A stretch of DNA of 64,000 bases from positions 1 to 64,000 of the forward strand of contig JAAFKB010000003.1 in the NCBI GenBank assembly GCA_013299055.1, written 5' to 3'. The translations under genes were made by a program, and so were the position numbers. Below, piece by piece: positions 50,129 through 60,516 of this stretch. Below the pieces are notes generated by a model. It saw nothing but the letters and a program-made list of their open reading frames with translations. It was not told where the DNA came from and made no database searches. Origin of the DNA: Sphaerotilus sp. GTDB taxonomy: Bacteria; Pseudomonadota; Gammaproteobacteria; Burkholderiales; Burkholderiaceae_C. Numbering within the stretch: position 1 is the first letter of the stretch; the number at the start of each line of letters is the position of its first letter.

Positions 50129-50805
50129 GCCCCGCCCGCGCAGCCCTGGTCCGGCTCGCGGGCCGCTTGCTGCTGCCGGTGACGCTGGCGGCAGCGGGGC
50201 TGTCGGTGCAGGCCGGCAACATCTACACCTGCGTCAGCGCCAAGGGCCAGCGCATCACCTCGGACCGGCCGATCGCCGAGTGCCTCGACCGTGCGCAGGA
50301 GATGCGCAACACCGATGGCTCGGTCAAGAAGGTGGTGGCACCGACGATGACCGCCGACGAGCGCACCGCCCACGAGGAGCGGCTGCGCGCGGCGATGGCG
50401 GCGGAGGCACTGCGGCGCGACGCCATCCGGCTGGACCGCAACCTGCTGAGCCGCTACCCCGACGAGCCGCGCCACCACAAGGCCCGCAAGGCCGCGCTGG
50501 AGCCACTGCACACCGCCCTGGCGTCCACCGAGCGCCGCCTGAACGAGCTGGAACACGAGCGCAAGCGGCTGCAGGACGAGGCCGAGTTCTACAAGGGCCG
50601 CGATCTGCCCCGTGATCTGAAGAACAAGTTCGGCAACAGCCAGGCCACGCTGCAGGCCCAGCAGGACGCTGCCCAGAACCACCAGGCCGAGATCAACCGC
50701 ATCAACGCCACCTACGACCAGGAACTGACACGGCTGAAGCGGCTGTGGGCGGGCGCGGCACCCGGCTCGGTCAGCCCCCCAGCTTCTGCTTCAGCAACGC
50801 GTTGA
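50125..50805 (+). CDS. DUF4124 domain-containing exported protein
   Basis: This 226-residue protein has a signal peptide ([21 protein letters not shown]) and a DUF4124 segment ([26 protein letters not shown]), followed by long charged helices ([21 protein letters not shown]) with coiled-coil character. The GTG at 50125-50127 overlaps the pyrE stop, so the two are coupled. The 3' end overlaps gatB by 35 bases on the opposite strand. Function is unknown; an envelope role is likely. Confidence 0.85.
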   Translation: MSPARAALVRLAGRLLLPVTLAAAGLSVQAGNIYTCVSAKGQRITSDRPIAECLDRAQEMRNTDGSVKKVVAPTMTADERTAHEERLRAAMAAEALRRDAIRLDRNLLSRYPDEPRHHKARKAALEPLHTALASTERRLNELEHERKRLQDEAEFYKGRDLPRDLKNKFGNSQATLQAQQDAAQNHQAEINRINATYDQELTRLKRLWAGAAPGSVSPPASASATR

Positions 50806-52222
50806 CCTGGGTGGGGTTGGCCTTGCCTTTGGTCGCCTTCATCGCCTGGCCGACCAGCGCGCCGAACGCCTTTTCCTTGCCGGCGCGGTAGTCCTCGACC
50901 GACTTGGCGTTGGCAGCCAGCACCTCGTCGAGGATCTTCTCCAGCGCACCGCTGTCGTTCATCTGCTTCAGTCCCCTGGCCTCGATCACGGCGTCCACGT
51001 CCGTGCCGTCGCCTGTCCACAGGGCATCGAAGACCTGCTTGGCGGCGTTGTTCGAGAGGGTGCCGTCCTGGATACGCTGGATCAGCGTGCCCAGCACCTG
51101 CGGCGTGACCGGCGCCGAGGCGATGTCACCGCCGTCGCTGTTCAGCCGCTTGCTGATCTCGCCCATGATCCAGTTGGCCACCAGCTTGGGTTGTCCACAG
51201 GCCGCGTGGGCGGCGCTGAAATAGGCGGCGGTGGCGCGGCTGGTGGTGACCATCGCGGCGTCGTAGGCCGGCAGGCCCAGCTCGCGCTGCAGCCGCGCCG
51301 CGAGCGCGCCGGGCAGCTCGGGCATCTCGCTGCGCACCCGCTCGATCCACTCCGGCGCGATCACCAGCGGCGGCAGGTCCGGGTCGGGGAAGTAGCGGTA
51401 GTCGTGCGCGTCTTCCTTGGTGCGCATCATCCGCGTCTCGCCGGTGTCCGGGTCGAACAGCACGGTGGCCTGCACGATCTCGAAGCCGTCCTCGATCTGG
51501 TCGATCTGCCACTGGATCTCGTAGTCGATCGCCTGCTGCAGGAAGCGGAAGCTGTTGAGGTTCTTGATCTCGCGGCGCGTGCCGAACGGCGCGCCCGGCC
51601 GGCGTACCGACACGTTGGCGTCGCAGCGGAACGAGCCTTCCTGCATGTTGCCGTCGCACAGGCCCAGCCACACCACCAGCGTGTGCAGCGCCTTGGCGTA
51701 TTCCACCGCCTGCCTCGACGAGCGCAGCTCCGGCTCGGTGACGATTTCCAGCAGCGGCGTGCCGGCGCGGTTCAGGTCGATGCCGGTCATGCCGTGGAGG
51801 TTCTCGTGCACGGACTTGCCGGCGTCTTCCTCCAGGTGGGCACGGGTGAGGTTGAGCTTGAAGGGCTCGCCGTCGACGAAGAACTCGACCACCCCGCCCT
51901 GCACGACCGGGATCTCGTACTGGCTGATCTGGTAGCCCTTGGGCAGGTCGGGGTAGAAATAGTTCTTGCGGGCGAAGATCGACATCGGTGCGATCGTCGC
52001 GTTCACGGCCAGACCGAGCTGGATCGCGCGCTCGACCGCGCCGCGGTTCATCACCGGCAGCACGCCGGGCAGCGCCAGGTCGACCGCGCAGGCCTGCGTG
52101 TTCGGCTCGGCGCCGAAGCGGGTCGAGGCGCCGGAGAAGATCTTCGACTCGGTCGAGAGCTGGGCGTGGGTCTCGAAGCCGATCACGACTTCGTAGCCGC
52201 GCACGAGGAGGGATGCGGTCAT
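50771..52222 (-). CDS. gatB: Aspartyl/glutamyl-tRNA amidotransferase subunit B
   Basis: This 483-residue subunit has [24 protein letters not shown], the GatB signature [52 protein letters not shown] and the C-terminal YqeY-like tail ending LLKQKLGG. With GatA and GatC it converts Glu-tRNA(Gln) or Asp-tRNA(Asn) to the amide forms. In many relatives gatB directly follows gatCA, but here acuI lies upstream in the other direction, so the subunit is encoded alone. The ATG at 52220-52222 is standard. Confidence 0.95.
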   Translation of the reverse strand: MTASLLVRGYEVVIGFETHAQLSTESKIFSGASTRFGAEPNTQACAVDLALPGVLPVMNRGAVERAIQLGLAVNATIAPMSIFARKNYFYPDLPKGYQISQYEIPVVQGGVVEFFVDGEPFKLNLTRAHLEEDAGKSVHENLHGMTGIDLNRAGTPLLEIVTEPELRSSRQAVEYAKALHTLVVWLGLCDGNMQEGSFRCDANVSVRRPGAPFGTRREIKNLNSFRFLQQAIDYEIQWQIDQIEDGFEIVQATVLFDPDTGETRMMRTKEDAHDYRYFPDPDLPPLVIAPEWIERVRSEMPELPGALAARLQRELGLPAYDAAMVTTSRATAAYFSAAHAACGQPKLVANWIMGEISKRLNSDGGDIASAPVTPQVLGTLIQRIQDGTLSNNAAKQVFDALWTGDGTDVDAVIEARGLKQMNDSGALEKILDEVLAANAKSVEDYRAGKEKAFGALVGQAMKATKGKANPTQVNALLKQKLGG

Positions 52223-52418
52223 GGGGCGGGTTCTTCTGCAGGCAAAGGGAGCACGGGATGGGCGCGGAGGGGAAATGCTACGGCATCGCGGTGTGTGTGT
52301 CCTGCGGCGGATGAGATCGGCATGGCGCATGTTGCCGTGCGGTGCACTGAACCCGTGTGACAGACGGGTGGGAAGGGCCATGGTTCAATCTTCGGCTGCA
52401 GCCCTCCGGAGACCCACC

Positions 52419-53420
52419 ATGTCCTTCACTGCCCTGTACCTCACCAAGACCGACGGCGCCTTCGAAACCCGTCTGCGCGACGACCTGACCGACGACGAAC
52501 TGCACGCCCGCACGGGCGACGCCAGCGTCGTCGTGCGCCTGGCCCACTCGACCATCAACTACAAGGACGGCCTGGCGCTGACCAACCGCAGCCCGGTCGT
52601 GCGCCAGTGGCCGATGGTGCCGGGCATCGACGGGGCGGGGACAGTCGAGTTATCCACAGATCCACGCTGGTCAGTGGGCGACCAGGTGATCCACAACGGC
52701 TGGGGTGTCGGCGAAACGCACTGGGGCTGTCTGTCGCAGAAGGCCCGGCTCAAGGGCGAGTGGCTGATCGCGCTGCCTGCCGAGTTATCCACAGGCGACG
52801 CCATGGCGATCGGCACGGCGGGCTACACGGCGATGCTGTGCGTGATGGCGCTGGAAGACGCGGGCGTGCGTCCGGACAGCGGCGAGATTCTGGTCACGGG
52901 GGCCAGCGGCGGCGTGGGCAGCGTGGCCGTGGCGCTGCTGAGCGGCCTGGGCTACCGGGTCGTGGCATCCACCGGCAAGCTCGACGAAGCCGAGTATCTG
53001 CGGGCGCTCGGGGCTGTGGATATCCTCGACCGCGCCGGGTTATCCACAGCCGGCAAGCCGCTGCAGAAGGAACGCTGGGCGGGTGTCGTCGATTCGGTCG
53101 GCTCGCACACCCTCGCCAACGCCCTGGCGCAGACCCGCTATGGCGGTGCCGTGGCCGCCTGTGGATTGGCGCAAGGGATGGAGTTATCCACAAGCGTGGC
53201 GCCCTTCATCCTGCGCGGCGTGCGGCTGCTGGGCGTCGATTCGGTGATGTGTCCGATCGCGCGGCGCCAGCAGGCCTGGACGCGGCTGGCGACGGACCTG
53301 GACCGCGGCAAGCTCGCGTCGATGACCCGCACGATCGGATTGGCCGAGGCGTCGCAGGCGGCTGTGGACATCCTGGCAGGCAAGATCCGCGGGCGGGTCG
53401 TGGTGGACGTGAACGCCTGA
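52419..53420 (+). CDS. acuI: AcuI/YhdH-family acrylyl-CoA reductase (MDR superfamily)
   Basis: This 333-residue protein has the AcuI signatures HSTINYKDGLALT, VPGIDGAGTVE, GWGVGETHWGCLSQKA, AIGTAGYTAML, VTGASGGVGSVAV (NADPH site) and LANALAQTRYGGAVAACGLAQG. It reduces acryloyl-CoA to propionyl-CoA, detoxifying acrylate-type electrophiles. CCGGAG precedes the ATG. Residues 78-80, 123-125, 208-210 and 256-258 are each Leu-Ser-Thr encoded by the identical nonamer TTATCCACA, a perfect DnaA box; TTA is otherwise rare in this GC-rich DNA. Confidence 0.92.
   Translation: MSFTALYLTKTDGAFETRLRDDLTDDELHARTGDASVVVRLAHSTINYKDGLALTNRSPVVRQWPMVPGIDGAGTVELSTDPRWSVGDQVIHNGWGVGETHWGCLSQKARLKGEWLIALPAELSTGDAMAIGTAGYTAMLCVMALEDAGVRPDSGEILVTGASGGVGSVAVALLSGLGYRVVASTGKLDEAEYLRALGAVDILDRAGLSTAGKPLQKERWAGVVDSVGSHTLANALAQTRYGGAVAACGLAQGMELSTSVAPFILRGVRLLGVDSVMCPIARRQQAWTRLATDLDRGKLASMTRTIGLAEASQAAVDILAGKIRGRVVVDVNA
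52650..53192 (+). promoter_or_regulatory. Cluster of four perfect DnaA boxes inside acuI
   Basis: TTATCCACA occurs at 52650-52658, 52785-52793, 53040-53048 and 53184-53192, all on the plus strand and all in the acuI frame as Leu-Ser-Thr. Spacings are 135, 255 and 144 bases. Extended context is close to GRGTTATCCACAR. The sequence identity is direct; DnaA binding is inferred. Confidence 0.75.
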
Positions 53421-53442
53421 CCCGCGACCCACACCGCACGCC

Positions 53443-55482
53443 TCAATGGTCGGTGCCGGGCGCCCCCTCGCGGGCGTGGTGCTTGCCCTTGGCGGCTTGC
53501 TGCACGAAGGTGTCCAGCCCCCGGCGCGTGTCCAGCACCACCACGGCCTCGTCCGTCGGCACCCCGGCTGCGCGGGCGAGCAGGGCGCCGGCCATGTCCA
53601 GCCCGATGGCCTTCAGGTGGCGCCAGGCGTCGCGCAGCCAGTCCAGCGCCGCCGGGTTGTTCAGCAGCGGTGCCACGCCGTTCTCGCTGCCGATGACGAC
53701 CACGGCGTCGAACAGGCAGGACGGCGCACCGGCCAGTGCCTGGTCCGCTCGCTGCGCCGTGCCATCGGCCAGACGCACGCCTTCGATCTTCTGGGCCACC
53801 AGCGTCAGCCGGGCGCCGGCCTTGGCCAGGGCGCGCCGCAGGCTGGCCAGCCGCGCATCGTCAGTGCCGTCGGTGAGCAGGGCGGCCACATGGCGTCCAG
53901 CCAGCCCTCCGGCCCGGCTGGCGAGCTGGCTCAAGGCGGGTGACGGCGGCAGATCCCGCGGCGGCATGGCCACCGCCGGCACCGCCTCGGCCGCCGGCCC
54001 GGGCTGCCCCAGCCGCTCGGCCACGGCATCGGCCAACCCGCCGTCGATCACCGCCAGATGCCCCAGCACCCGCGTGCGGACCGTCGGCACCGTCACCTTG
54101 CCCAGCTCGAACGACAAGGCCATGACGATGTGCCGCTGCTCCGGTGCCGTCAGCGAGGCCAGGAACTGCCGCGCCTGCGAGTAGTGGTCCCCGAAGCTCT
54201 CGGCCCGCTGGCGCACCTTGGTGCCGGTGGTCGGCGCCGGGTAGCTCTTGAAGCCGTGTTCCGGTGAGGCCTGTGGCCCCTCGGGTGCCAGGGAATTCGG
54301 CGTGTAGTTCACGCGGCCCTTCGGCACGCTGGTCTGCATCACCGCATCGCGCTGGAAGTTCTGGAACGGGCAGCGCGGCTGGTTGATCGGCAACTGGTGG
54401 AAGTTCGGGCCGCCCAGCCGGCTGAGCTGCGTGTCGGTGTACGAGAACAGCCGCCCCTGCAGCAGCGGGTCGTCGCTGAAGTCGATGCCCGGCACCAGGT
54501 GTGCCGGGCAGTAGGCCACCTGCTCGGTCTCGGCGAAGAAGTTGTCCGGGTTGCGGTCCAGCACCATGCGGCCCACCACCTGCAGCGGCACCAGTTCCTC
54601 CGGAATCAGCTTGGTCGCATCGAGCACGTCGAAGGGCAGGGACGCCGCTGTCTCCTCGTCGAACACCTGCAGCGCCAGCTCCCAGGCCGGGAAGTCGCCG
54701 CGGTCGATCGACTCCCAGAGATCCCGGCGGTGGTAGTCCGGGTCCGCCCCGGCGATCTTCACGGCCTCGTCCCAGGTCGTCGAGGCCACGCCCAGCGCCG
54801 CGCGCCAGTGGAACTTGACGAAACGCGACACGCCCTGGGCATCGACCAGCCGGAAGGTGTGGACGCCGAAGCCATCGACCATGCGCAGCGAGCGCGGCAG
54901 CGTGCGGTCGCTCATCGCCCACATCACCATGTGCATCGACTCGGGCATCAGCGAGATGAAGTCCCAGAAAGTGTCGTGCGCGGAGGCCGCCTGTGGATAA
55001 CCCCGGTCCTGCTCCATCTTCACGGCGTGGACGAGGTCGGGGAACTGGGCGGCGTCCTGGATGAAGAACACCGGGATGTTGTTGCCCACGAGGTCGAAGT
55101 TGCCCTCGCCGGTGTAGAACTTGACCGCGAAGCCGCGCACGTCGCGGGGGGTGTCGGCCGAACCGGCGCCGCCCACGACTGTGGAAAACCGCGTGAACAC
55201 CGGCGTGCGCAGCCCGACCTTCGACAGGAAGGCTGCACGGGTCCAGTCGCTGCAGTCGCGGGTGCATTCGAAATACCCGTGCGCCGCCGAGCCTCGGGCG
55301 TGGACCACCCGCTCCGGGATGCGCTCGTGGTCGAAGTGGGTGATCTTCTCCTGCAGGAGGAAGTCCTCCATCAGCGTCGGGCCGCGGGTGCCGGCCCGCA
55401 GCGAGTTCAGGGGATCGGACAGCGCCACGCCCTGGTTGGACGTGAGCGGCAGCGGGGGGGACATGGTCGTGCGGGCAGGCAT
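53443..55482 (-). CDS. katE: Large-subunit clade 2 catalase (HPII type)
   Basis: This 679-residue haem catalase has His61 ([15 protein letters not shown]), Asn134 ([11 protein letters not shown]) and the haem-ligating Tyr348 ([14 protein letters not shown]). The C-terminal 170 residues form the flavodoxin/DJ-1-like domain unique to large catalases ([21 protein letters not shown]). It removes hydrogen peroxide, usually in stationary phase. AGGAG stands 7 bases before the ATG at 55480-55482; an upstream in-frame ATG is not needed. It converges with acuI, 22 bases apart. Confidence 0.94.
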   Translation of the reverse strand: MPARTTMSPPLPLTSNQGVALSDPLNSLRAGTRGPTLMEDFLLQEKITHFDHERIPERVVHARGSAAHGYFECTRDCSDWTRAAFLSKVGLRTPVFTRFSTVVGGAGSADTPRDVRGFAVKFYTGEGNFDLVGNNIPVFFIQDAAQFPDLVHAVKMEQDRGYPQAASAHDTFWDFISLMPESMHMVMWAMSDRTLPRSLRMVDGFGVHTFRLVDAQGVSRFVKFHWRAALGVASTTWDEAVKIAGADPDYHRRDLWESIDRGDFPAWELALQVFDEETAASLPFDVLDATKLIPEELVPLQVVGRMVLDRNPDNFFAETEQVAYCPAHLVPGIDFSDDPLLQGRLFSYTDTQLSRLGGPNFHQLPINQPRCPFQNFQRDAVMQTSVPKGRVNYTPNSLAPEGPQASPEHGFKSYPAPTTGTKVRQRAESFGDHYSQARQFLASLTAPEQRHIVMALSFELGKVTVPTVRTRVLGHLAVIDGGLADAVAERLGQPGPAAEAVPAVAMPPRDLPPSPALSQLASRAGGLAGRHVAALLTDGTDDARLASLRRALAKAGARLTLVAQKIEGVRLADGTAQRADQALAGAPSCLFDAVVVIGSENGVAPLLNNPAALDWLRDAWRHLKAIGLDMAGALLARAAGVPTDEAVVVLDTRRGLDTFVQQAAKGKHHAREGAPGTDH
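54992..55000 (-). promoter_or_regulatory. Perfect DnaA box inside katE
   Basis: The minus strand reads TTATCCACA, flanked as GGGGTTATCCACAGG, in katE codons for Gly-Tyr-Pro-Gln. It matches the extended context of the boxes in acuI about 1.8 kb away. A near-consensus TTTTCCACA lies at 55180-55188 on the same strand, but there it encodes the conserved catalase Phe-Ser-Thr and may be incidental. Confidence 0.55.
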
Positions 55483-55722
55483 CGGATAACTCCTGTGGCG
55501 TCGGTTGCGCACCGTCGAGGCTGACGGTCTGCCAAGGCTAGGCACGCTGGCATGCCGCAGCGGTCGGCCAGTGGCGCAATCCGTCGTAGGACAACGCCGA
55601 CGCGCAGCCCCCCCTGCCTGGTGTGTCAGGCGGAATAAGCGTGTCTTATTGCACGATATGCGCCAGGTGATTGCCTAGACTTTCTCTCGGTACCAGACAA
55701 AACCACCGAAGGAGTGAACACC

Positions 55723-56355
55723 ATGATCCAGATCGCCCTTGCCGATGACCACGCCATCGTGCGTGCCGGACTGCGCCACATCCTGTCGAAGGAGGTGGAT
55801 TTCCGGGTCATTGCCGAAGCGGAGAACGGCCGTGAAGCCCAGATGCTGGCTGGGCGTGCAGACCTCGACGTGGTGGTGCTCGACCTGTCCATCGAGGACT
55901 ACTGCGGAGTGGATGTGCTGCGGGCACTGCGGCTGCGGCGGCCGGGGTTGCCGGTGCTGATGGTGGGCCATACGCCCGAGACCCACTGTGCGATCACCTT
56001 GCTGCGGCTGGGCGCCAGCGGGTATCTGGGGCGGGGCTGCGAGGTGGCCGAGATCGCACGCGCCATCCGCACCATCCACCGCGGTCGCCGTTACGTGACG
56101 CCCGCCGTGGCCGATCTGCTCGCCAGCCGCGTGGGAGATGAGGCGCTGTGTCCGCCGCATGACCAGCTCTCCGACCGGGAGTTCCAGGTTTTCCTGCAAC
56201 TGGCCCGCGGCACCACGATCGGCCGCCTCGCGGACCACCTGGCCCTCAGTGTCAAGACCGTCAGCACCTACCGCTCGCGGGTGATGGACAAGCTCGGGCT
56301 GTCGTCCAACAGCGAGTTGACCTACTACGCGCTGAAAAATGGGCTGATGCAGTGA
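55723..56355 (+). CDS. NarL/FixJ-family response regulator with degenerate receiver
   Basis: This 210-residue protein has a receiver (1-120) with acidic pair Asp8-Asp9 and phospho-acceptor Asp54, and a LuxR-type HTH (about 145-205; LSDREFQVFLQLARG, VKTVSTYRSRVMDKLGLSSNSEL). The conserved Thr/Ser switch is Gly82 and the conserved Lys is Arg104, so canonical phospho-signalling may be altered. ATG 55723 with GGAG 8 bases upstream is preferred over a GTG at 55714. No histidine kinase is adjacent. Its stop overlaps the AraC start by one base. Confidence 0.87.
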   Translation: MIQIALADDHAIVRAGLRHILSKEVDFRVIAEAENGREAQMLAGRADLDVVVLDLSIEDYCGVDVLRALRLRRPGLPVLMVGHTPETHCAITLLRLGASGYLGRGCEVAEIARAIRTIHRGRRYVTPAVADLLASRVGDEALCPPHDQLSDREFQVFLQLARGTTIGRLADHLALSVKTVSTYRSRVMDKLGLSSNSELTYYALKNGLMQ

Positions 56356-57374
56356 TGCGGCGTCTGCTGAGCCTGCGCACCGAGACACCGATTGCCTTCG
56401 TTCAAGCCGTCGTGCATGCCTACGCCCGCTATGGCGTTGATCCTTCGGCGGCGCTGCTGGCCGCCCGCATCCGCCCCGAGCAGCTCGACGACCCCGATGC
56501 CCGCATCACCGCTGGGCAACTGGAATGGCTGGGACAGGCGGCCATGCGCGAACTCGACGATGAAGCCCTGGGCTGGTTCTCGCGCCGCATGCGCTGGGGC
56601 ACGTATGGCATGTTGACCCGCGCGGCCGTGACCGCCCCCACGCTGGGGGTGGCGCTGCGGCGCTGGTGCCGGCTGCATGGCTTGCTGGTGGACGAGATCT
56701 CGCTGTCGGTGGAGGTGGACGGGGCACTGGCACGGGTGCTGGTGCAGGAACACCAGCCGCTGGGGCCTGTGCGCGAGTTCTGCGTGATGTCGATGCTGCG
56801 CGGTCTGCACGGGCTGGCCTGCTGGTTCATTGACGCGCACATTCCGCTCGCCGACATGGCCCTGCCGTTCGAGGCCCCGCCGCACAGCCGGGTCTACGGG
56901 CTGCTGTTCCCCGGCCCGGTGCGGTTCGGTGCGGGACAGGCGAGTCTCAGCTTTGGCAGCGAGTTCCTGGACCGGCCGATGGTGCGTGACGAAACCTCGC
57001 TGCGGGCGATGCTGCAGCACTCGCTGCCGCTGGTGGTGCGGCCCTACCGGCCGGCGCAGTTGCTGGTGCAGCGGGTGCGCGAGCTGTTGACCAGCCAGCC
57101 GGAGCTGATGCTCAACGCGGAAGCCCTGGCCTCGGCGCTGCACATGTCGGTGCGCACGCTGTACCGGCAGCTCGGGCTGGAGGGCACGACGCTGCAGGCG
57201 CTCAAGGACGAGGTGCGCTACGCACGCGCCAAGGAGCTGCTGAGCCGCACGGCCAAGCCCATCAAGCAGATTGCGCTGCTGCTGGGTTTCAGCAGCGAGA
57301 AGACGTTTGCACGGGCGTTCCAGCGTTGGGCAGGTGTCTTGCCTTCCGTGTTTCGCGGGCAGTCGCGAGGGTGA
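56355..57374 (+). CDS. AraC-family transcriptional regulator
   Basis: This 339-residue regulator has the Arabinose_bd-type N-terminal domain of the OruR/ArgR-like group (FVQAVVHAYARYGVDPSAALLAA, AMRELDDEALGWFSRRMRWGTYGML) and a C-terminal double HTH (about 235-335; LASALHMSVRTLYRQLGLEG, KPIKQIALLLGFSSEKTFARAFQRWAG). It shares one base with the response-regulator stop (TGATG), forming a two-regulator operon. It converges with malate synthase G. Its targets are unknown. Confidence 0.88.
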   Translation: MRRLLSLRTETPIAFVQAVVHAYARYGVDPSAALLAARIRPEQLDDPDARITAGQLEWLGQAAMRELDDEALGWFSRRMRWGTYGMLTRAAVTAPTLGVALRRWCRLHGLLVDEISLSVEVDGALARVLVQEHQPLGPVREFCVMSMLRGLHGLACWFIDAHIPLADMALPFEAPPHSRVYGLLFPGPVRFGAGQASLSFGSEFLDRPMVRDETSLRAMLQHSLPLVVRPYRPAQLLVQRVRELLTSQPELMLNAEALASALHMSVRTLYRQLGLEGTTLQALKDEVRYARAKELLSRTAKPIKQIALLLGFSSEKTFARAFQRWAGVLPSVFRGQSRG

Positions 57375-57387
57375 ACCGCCCCGGGGA

Positions 57388-59613
57388 TCAGGCTGCCGCT
57401 GCCGCTGCCGCCCCCGCCTTCACCCGCAACCGCCACGCATGCAACAGCGGCTCCGTGTAGCCACTCGGCTGCGTCTGCCCCTGGAACACGAGGTCCAGCG
57501 CCGCCTGGTACGCCGCCCCGTCCGGGTTCTCGGCCAGCGACTGGTAGAGCGCGTCACCCGCGTTCTGCCCGTCCACCACCATCGCCATCCGCGCAAACGC
57601 ACCGCGCACCTGCTGCTCGGTGACGACGCCGTGCAGCAGCCAGTTGCACAGGTGCTGGCTGGAGATCCGCAGCGTCGCCCGGTCTTCCATCAGCCCCACA
57701 CCGTTGATGTCCGGCACCTTCGAGCAGCCCACGCCCTGGTCGATCCAGCGCACGACGTAGCCCAGGATGCCCTGCACGTTGTTGTCGATTTCCTGCTGCT
57801 TCTCGGCGTCGCTCCACTTCGCTTCGGCGACGACGGGGATCGTCAGCAGGTCGTTCATCAGCTTGTCAGTCAGCGCGGCGTTGTCGGCGTCGCCGCTGGA
57901 CTCGATCTGCTGCTGCACCTGGGCCACGCTGATCTGGTGGTAGTGCAGCGCGTGCAGCGTCGCCGCCGTCGGGCTGGGGGTCCACGCGGTGTTGGCGCCC
58001 GCCTTCGGGTGACCGACCTTCTGCTCCAGCATCGCCGCCATCAGGTCCGGCATCGCCCACATGCCCTTGCCGATCTGGGCCCGACCACGCAGGCCGCACT
58101 GCAGGCCGATCAGCACGTTGCGGCGCTCGTAGGCCGCGATCCAGGCGCTGCCCTTGATGTCGCCCTTGCGCAGCATCGGGCCAGCGTGCATGGCGGTGTG
58201 CATCTCGTCGCCGGTGCGGTCGAGGAAGCCGGTGTTGATGAAGGCCACGCGCGACGAAGCGGCGGCGATGCAGGCCTTCAGGTTCACCGACGTGCGGCGC
58301 TCCTCGTCCATGATGCCGAGCTTGACGGTGCTGTCGGGCAGGCCGAGCAGTTGCTCGACGCGGCCGAACAGCTCGCCCGCAAAGGCCACTTCAGCGGGGC
58401 CGTGCATCTTCGGCTTGACGATGTAGACGCTGCCGGTGCGGCTGTTCTTCAGGCCGCCCGCGCCGTGGCGCTGCAGATCGTGCAGGGCGATGGTCGTGGT
58501 GACCACGGCGTCCAGGATGCCTTCGGGGATTTCCGTGCCCTCGGCGCCCCACAGGATCGCCGGGTTGGTCATCAGGTGGCCGACATTGCGCACGAACATC
58601 AGCGAGCGACCATGCAGCACGACCTCGCCGCCGTTAGGGCTGGTGTAGACACGGTCGGCGTTCAGGCGGCGGGTGAAGGTCTTGCCACCCTTGGCGACTT
58701 CCTCGGTCAGCGTGCCGAGCTGGATGCCGAGCCAGTTGCGGTAGGCGAGCACCTTGTCCTCGGCGTCCACCGCGGCGACCGAGTCTTCCAGGTCGAGGAT
58801 GGTGGACAGCGCGGATTCGATCACCACGTCCGACACGCCAGCGGCGTCGGTCTTGCCGATGGTGGTGGTGCGGTCGATGCGGATGTCGAGGTGGATGCCG
58901 TGGTTCACCAGCAGCACCGAGGTCGGCGCGGCGGCCTCACCCTGGTAGCCGACAAACTGTGCGGCGTTGTCCAGACCAGCCGTGGCGCCACTCTTGAGCG
59001 ACACGACGAGCTGGCCGCCTTCGACGCGGTAGCCGGTGGCGTCCTTGTGGGTGGCGCCGGCCAGCGGGGCGGCCTGGTCGAGGAAGTTGCGGGCGAACTC
59101 GATCACGCGGGCGCCGCGCACCGGGTTGTAGCCGCCGGCCTTCTCGGCGCCATTGGCCTCGGAGATGGCGTCGGTCCCGTACAGCGCGTCGTACAGCGAG
59201 CCCCAGCGTGCATTGGCGGCGTTCAGCGCGTAGCGGGCGTTGAGGATCGGCACCACCAGTTGCGGGCCGGCCTGCAGCGCGAGTTCGGCGTCCACGTTCG
59301 CGGTGGTGGCCTGCACGGCGTCGGGCACGGGAACGAGGTAGCCGATCTGCGTCAGGAAGGCGCGGTAGGCGGCCATGTCGGCGATCGGGCCGGGGTGGGC
59401 CTGGTGCCAGGCGTCCATCTCCAGCTGGAGGCGGTCACGCTCGGCCAGCAGCGCGGCGTTCTTCGGCGCCAGGTCGTTGACGATGGCCTCGAAGCCGGCC
59501 CAGAACGTCGCCGGGGCAACGCCGGTGTTCGGCAGCACTTCATCCTCGATGAAGCGGAACAGCTCGGTGGCCACTTGCAGTTGCAGGCCGGGGATCGTGG
59601 TGCGTGCGGTCAT
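57388..59613 (-). CDS. glcB: Malate synthase G
   Basis: This 741-residue enzyme condenses glyoxylate with acetyl-CoA to malate. It has [84 protein letters not shown] and [17 protein letters not shown]; length and single-chain plan are those of the G isoform. The ATG at 59611-59613 is chosen over a longer frame that overlaps the dehalogenase. It ends in an Ala-rich tail. The dehalogenase lies 16 bases upstream on the same strand, so glycolate/glyoxylate-type two-carbon metabolism may link them. Confidence 0.95.
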   Translation of the reverse strand: MTARTTIPGLQLQVATELFRFIEDEVLPNTGVAPATFWAGFEAIVNDLAPKNAALLAERDRLQLEMDAWHQAHPGPIADMAAYRAFLTQIGYLVPVPDAVQATTANVDAELALQAGPQLVVPILNARYALNAANARWGSLYDALYGTDAISEANGAEKAGGYNPVRGARVIEFARNFLDQAAPLAGATHKDATGYRVEGGQLVVSLKSGATAGLDNAAQFVGYQGEAAAPTSVLLVNHGIHLDIRIDRTTTIGKTDAAGVSDVVIESALSTILDLEDSVAAVDAEDKVLAYRNWLGIQLGTLTEEVAKGGKTFTRRLNADRVYTSPNGGEVVLHGRSLMFVRNVGHLMTNPAILWGAEGTEIPEGILDAVVTTTIALHDLQRHGAGGLKNSRTGSVYIVKPKMHGPAEVAFAGELFGRVEQLLGLPDSTVKLGIMDEERRTSVNLKACIAAASSRVAFINTGFLDRTGDEMHTAMHAGPMLRKGDIKGSAWIAAYERRNVLIGLQCGLRGRAQIGKGMWAMPDLMAAMLEQKVGHPKAGANTAWTPSPTAATLHALHYHQISVAQVQQQIESSGDADNAALTDKLMNDLLTIPVVAEAKWSDAEKQQEIDNNVQGILGYVVRWIDQGVGCSKVPDINGVGLMEDRATLRISSQHLCNWLLHGVVTEQQVRGAFARMAMVVDGQNAGDALYQSLAENPDGAAYQAALDLVFQGQTQPSGYTEPLLHAWRLRVKAGAAAAAAA

Positions 59614-59629
59614 GGTGGGAACCTCGGGG

Positions 59630-60334
59630 TCAGATCGAAGAAGCAGAAGGAAAGAAATCCAGGACATCGCGCAGGCTGGCGCCCACGCGGGTCGGCTCGG
59701 TGCCGAGCGTTTCGAGCGGTGCGCCGGCCCGGTTGACCCACAGCGTCGTGTAGCCGAACCAGGTGGCGCCGAGCGCGTCCCAGCCGTTGCTGGAGACGAA
59801 CAGGATCTGTTTCGCGGGCAAGCCGAGCGTCTGCGGGCCGAGGGCGTAGGCGCGGGGATCGGTCTTGAAGGCACGCGCCGGCTCGACGCTGATGACGTGG
59901 CCGAGCAGCGGCCCGAGGCCGGCGCTGCGCACCGCGATGCCGAGCATGTCCGGGTCGCCGTTGCTGAGGATGCCGGTCGGGATGCCGCGCGCCTTCAGCC
60001 CGTCCAGCACCTCGCGCACCTCGGGGAAGGCGCTGAGGTGGCGGTACTGGTTCATCAGGTGGTCTTCGGACTCTGGCGTCAGCGGCAGTTGCAGCCGGGC
60101 GCAGGCATGGCGCAGCGCGGCGCGGGTGATGTCCCAGAACGGCCGGTAGCGGCTGCCGTCGGGGGCGCTCATGGTGATGAGGCGCGTGTAGTCGATCTGC
60201 TTCTCGCGCCACAGCAGCGAGAGTGCGTCACCTCGGCCGGGGAACAGCTGCTCCGCCGTCAGCGCGACGCTGTAGACATCGAACAGGGTGCCGTAGGCAT
60301 CGAAGAGCACGGCATGGGGAGAGGGCTTGTCCAT
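59630..60334 (-). CDS. (S)-2-haloacid dehalogenase, HAD type II
   Basis: This 234-residue HAD-superfamily enzyme has the nucleophile motif [14 protein letters not shown] (Asp12), [11 protein letters not shown], the lysine segment [14 protein letters not shown] and [15 protein letters not shown], the set found in L-2-haloacid dehalogenases. These convert 2-haloacids to 2-hydroxyacids, for example monochloroacetate to glycolate. It is upstream of glcB on the same strand, and glycolate would feed glyoxylate to malate synthase, giving a plausible short route. A phosphatase side activity cannot be excluded. Confidence 0.88.
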   Translation of the reverse strand: MDKPSPHAVLFDAYGTLFDVYSVALTAEQLFPGRGDALSLLWREKQIDYTRLITMSAPDGSRYRPFWDITRAALRHACARLQLPLTPESEDHLMNQYRHLSAFPEVREVLDGLKARGIPTGILSNGDPDMLGIAVRSAGLGPLLGHVISVEPARAFKTDPRAYALGPQTLGLPAKQILFVSSNGWDALGATWFGYTTLWVNRAGAPLETLGTEPTRVGASLRDVLDFFPSASSI

Positions 60335-60446
60335 GCCGTGAATCTATTCCAGACTTCGCATGCCATTGAGTGCATGCAAATTGAATGATTCAGAACTTTC
60401 ATCGACAGGATCCAGGGCGGCGCCCCCACAGCAGGCCCCAAAGCCA

Positions 60447-60487
60447 ACGGCCCGGGTCTGCCGAATCGGTCGGCGGACCCGGGCCGT
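60447..60487 (-). terminator. Strong hairpin after the PEP-CTERM gene
   Basis: Two 18-base arms (ACGGCCCGGGTC... and its near-complement) with one mismatch enclose a 5-base loop, 30 bases after the PEP-CTERM stop. On the minus strand the trailing sequence is TGGCTTTGG, a weak U-tract, so it is a probable but imperfect intrinsic terminator. It also separates the PEP-CTERM gene from the dehalogenase. Confidence 0.6.
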
Positions 60488-60516
60488 GGCGTGCCCGTGG
60501 TGGGAAGCGGTGTGGA

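Noticed and set aside
51004..51199. TTGTCCACA and CTGTCCACA inside gatB as further DnaA boxes
   Set aside because: They have one and two mismatches to TTWTNCACA and one encodes ordinary gatB residues; too weak to add to the cluster.
53012..53372. TGTGGATAT and TGTGGACAT in acuI as reverse-strand DnaA boxes
   Set aside because: Both have mismatches at the first conserved bases and are within reach of chance.
55180..55188. TTTTCCACA in katE as a sixth perfect-consensus box
   Set aside because: It encodes the conserved catalase Arg-Phe-Ser-Thr motif, so its presence may be due to protein constraint; kept only as a side note.
59610..60212. Second minus-strand open frame inside the dehalogenase gene
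   Set aside because: Arg/Pro-rich shadow of the dehalogenase in another frame.
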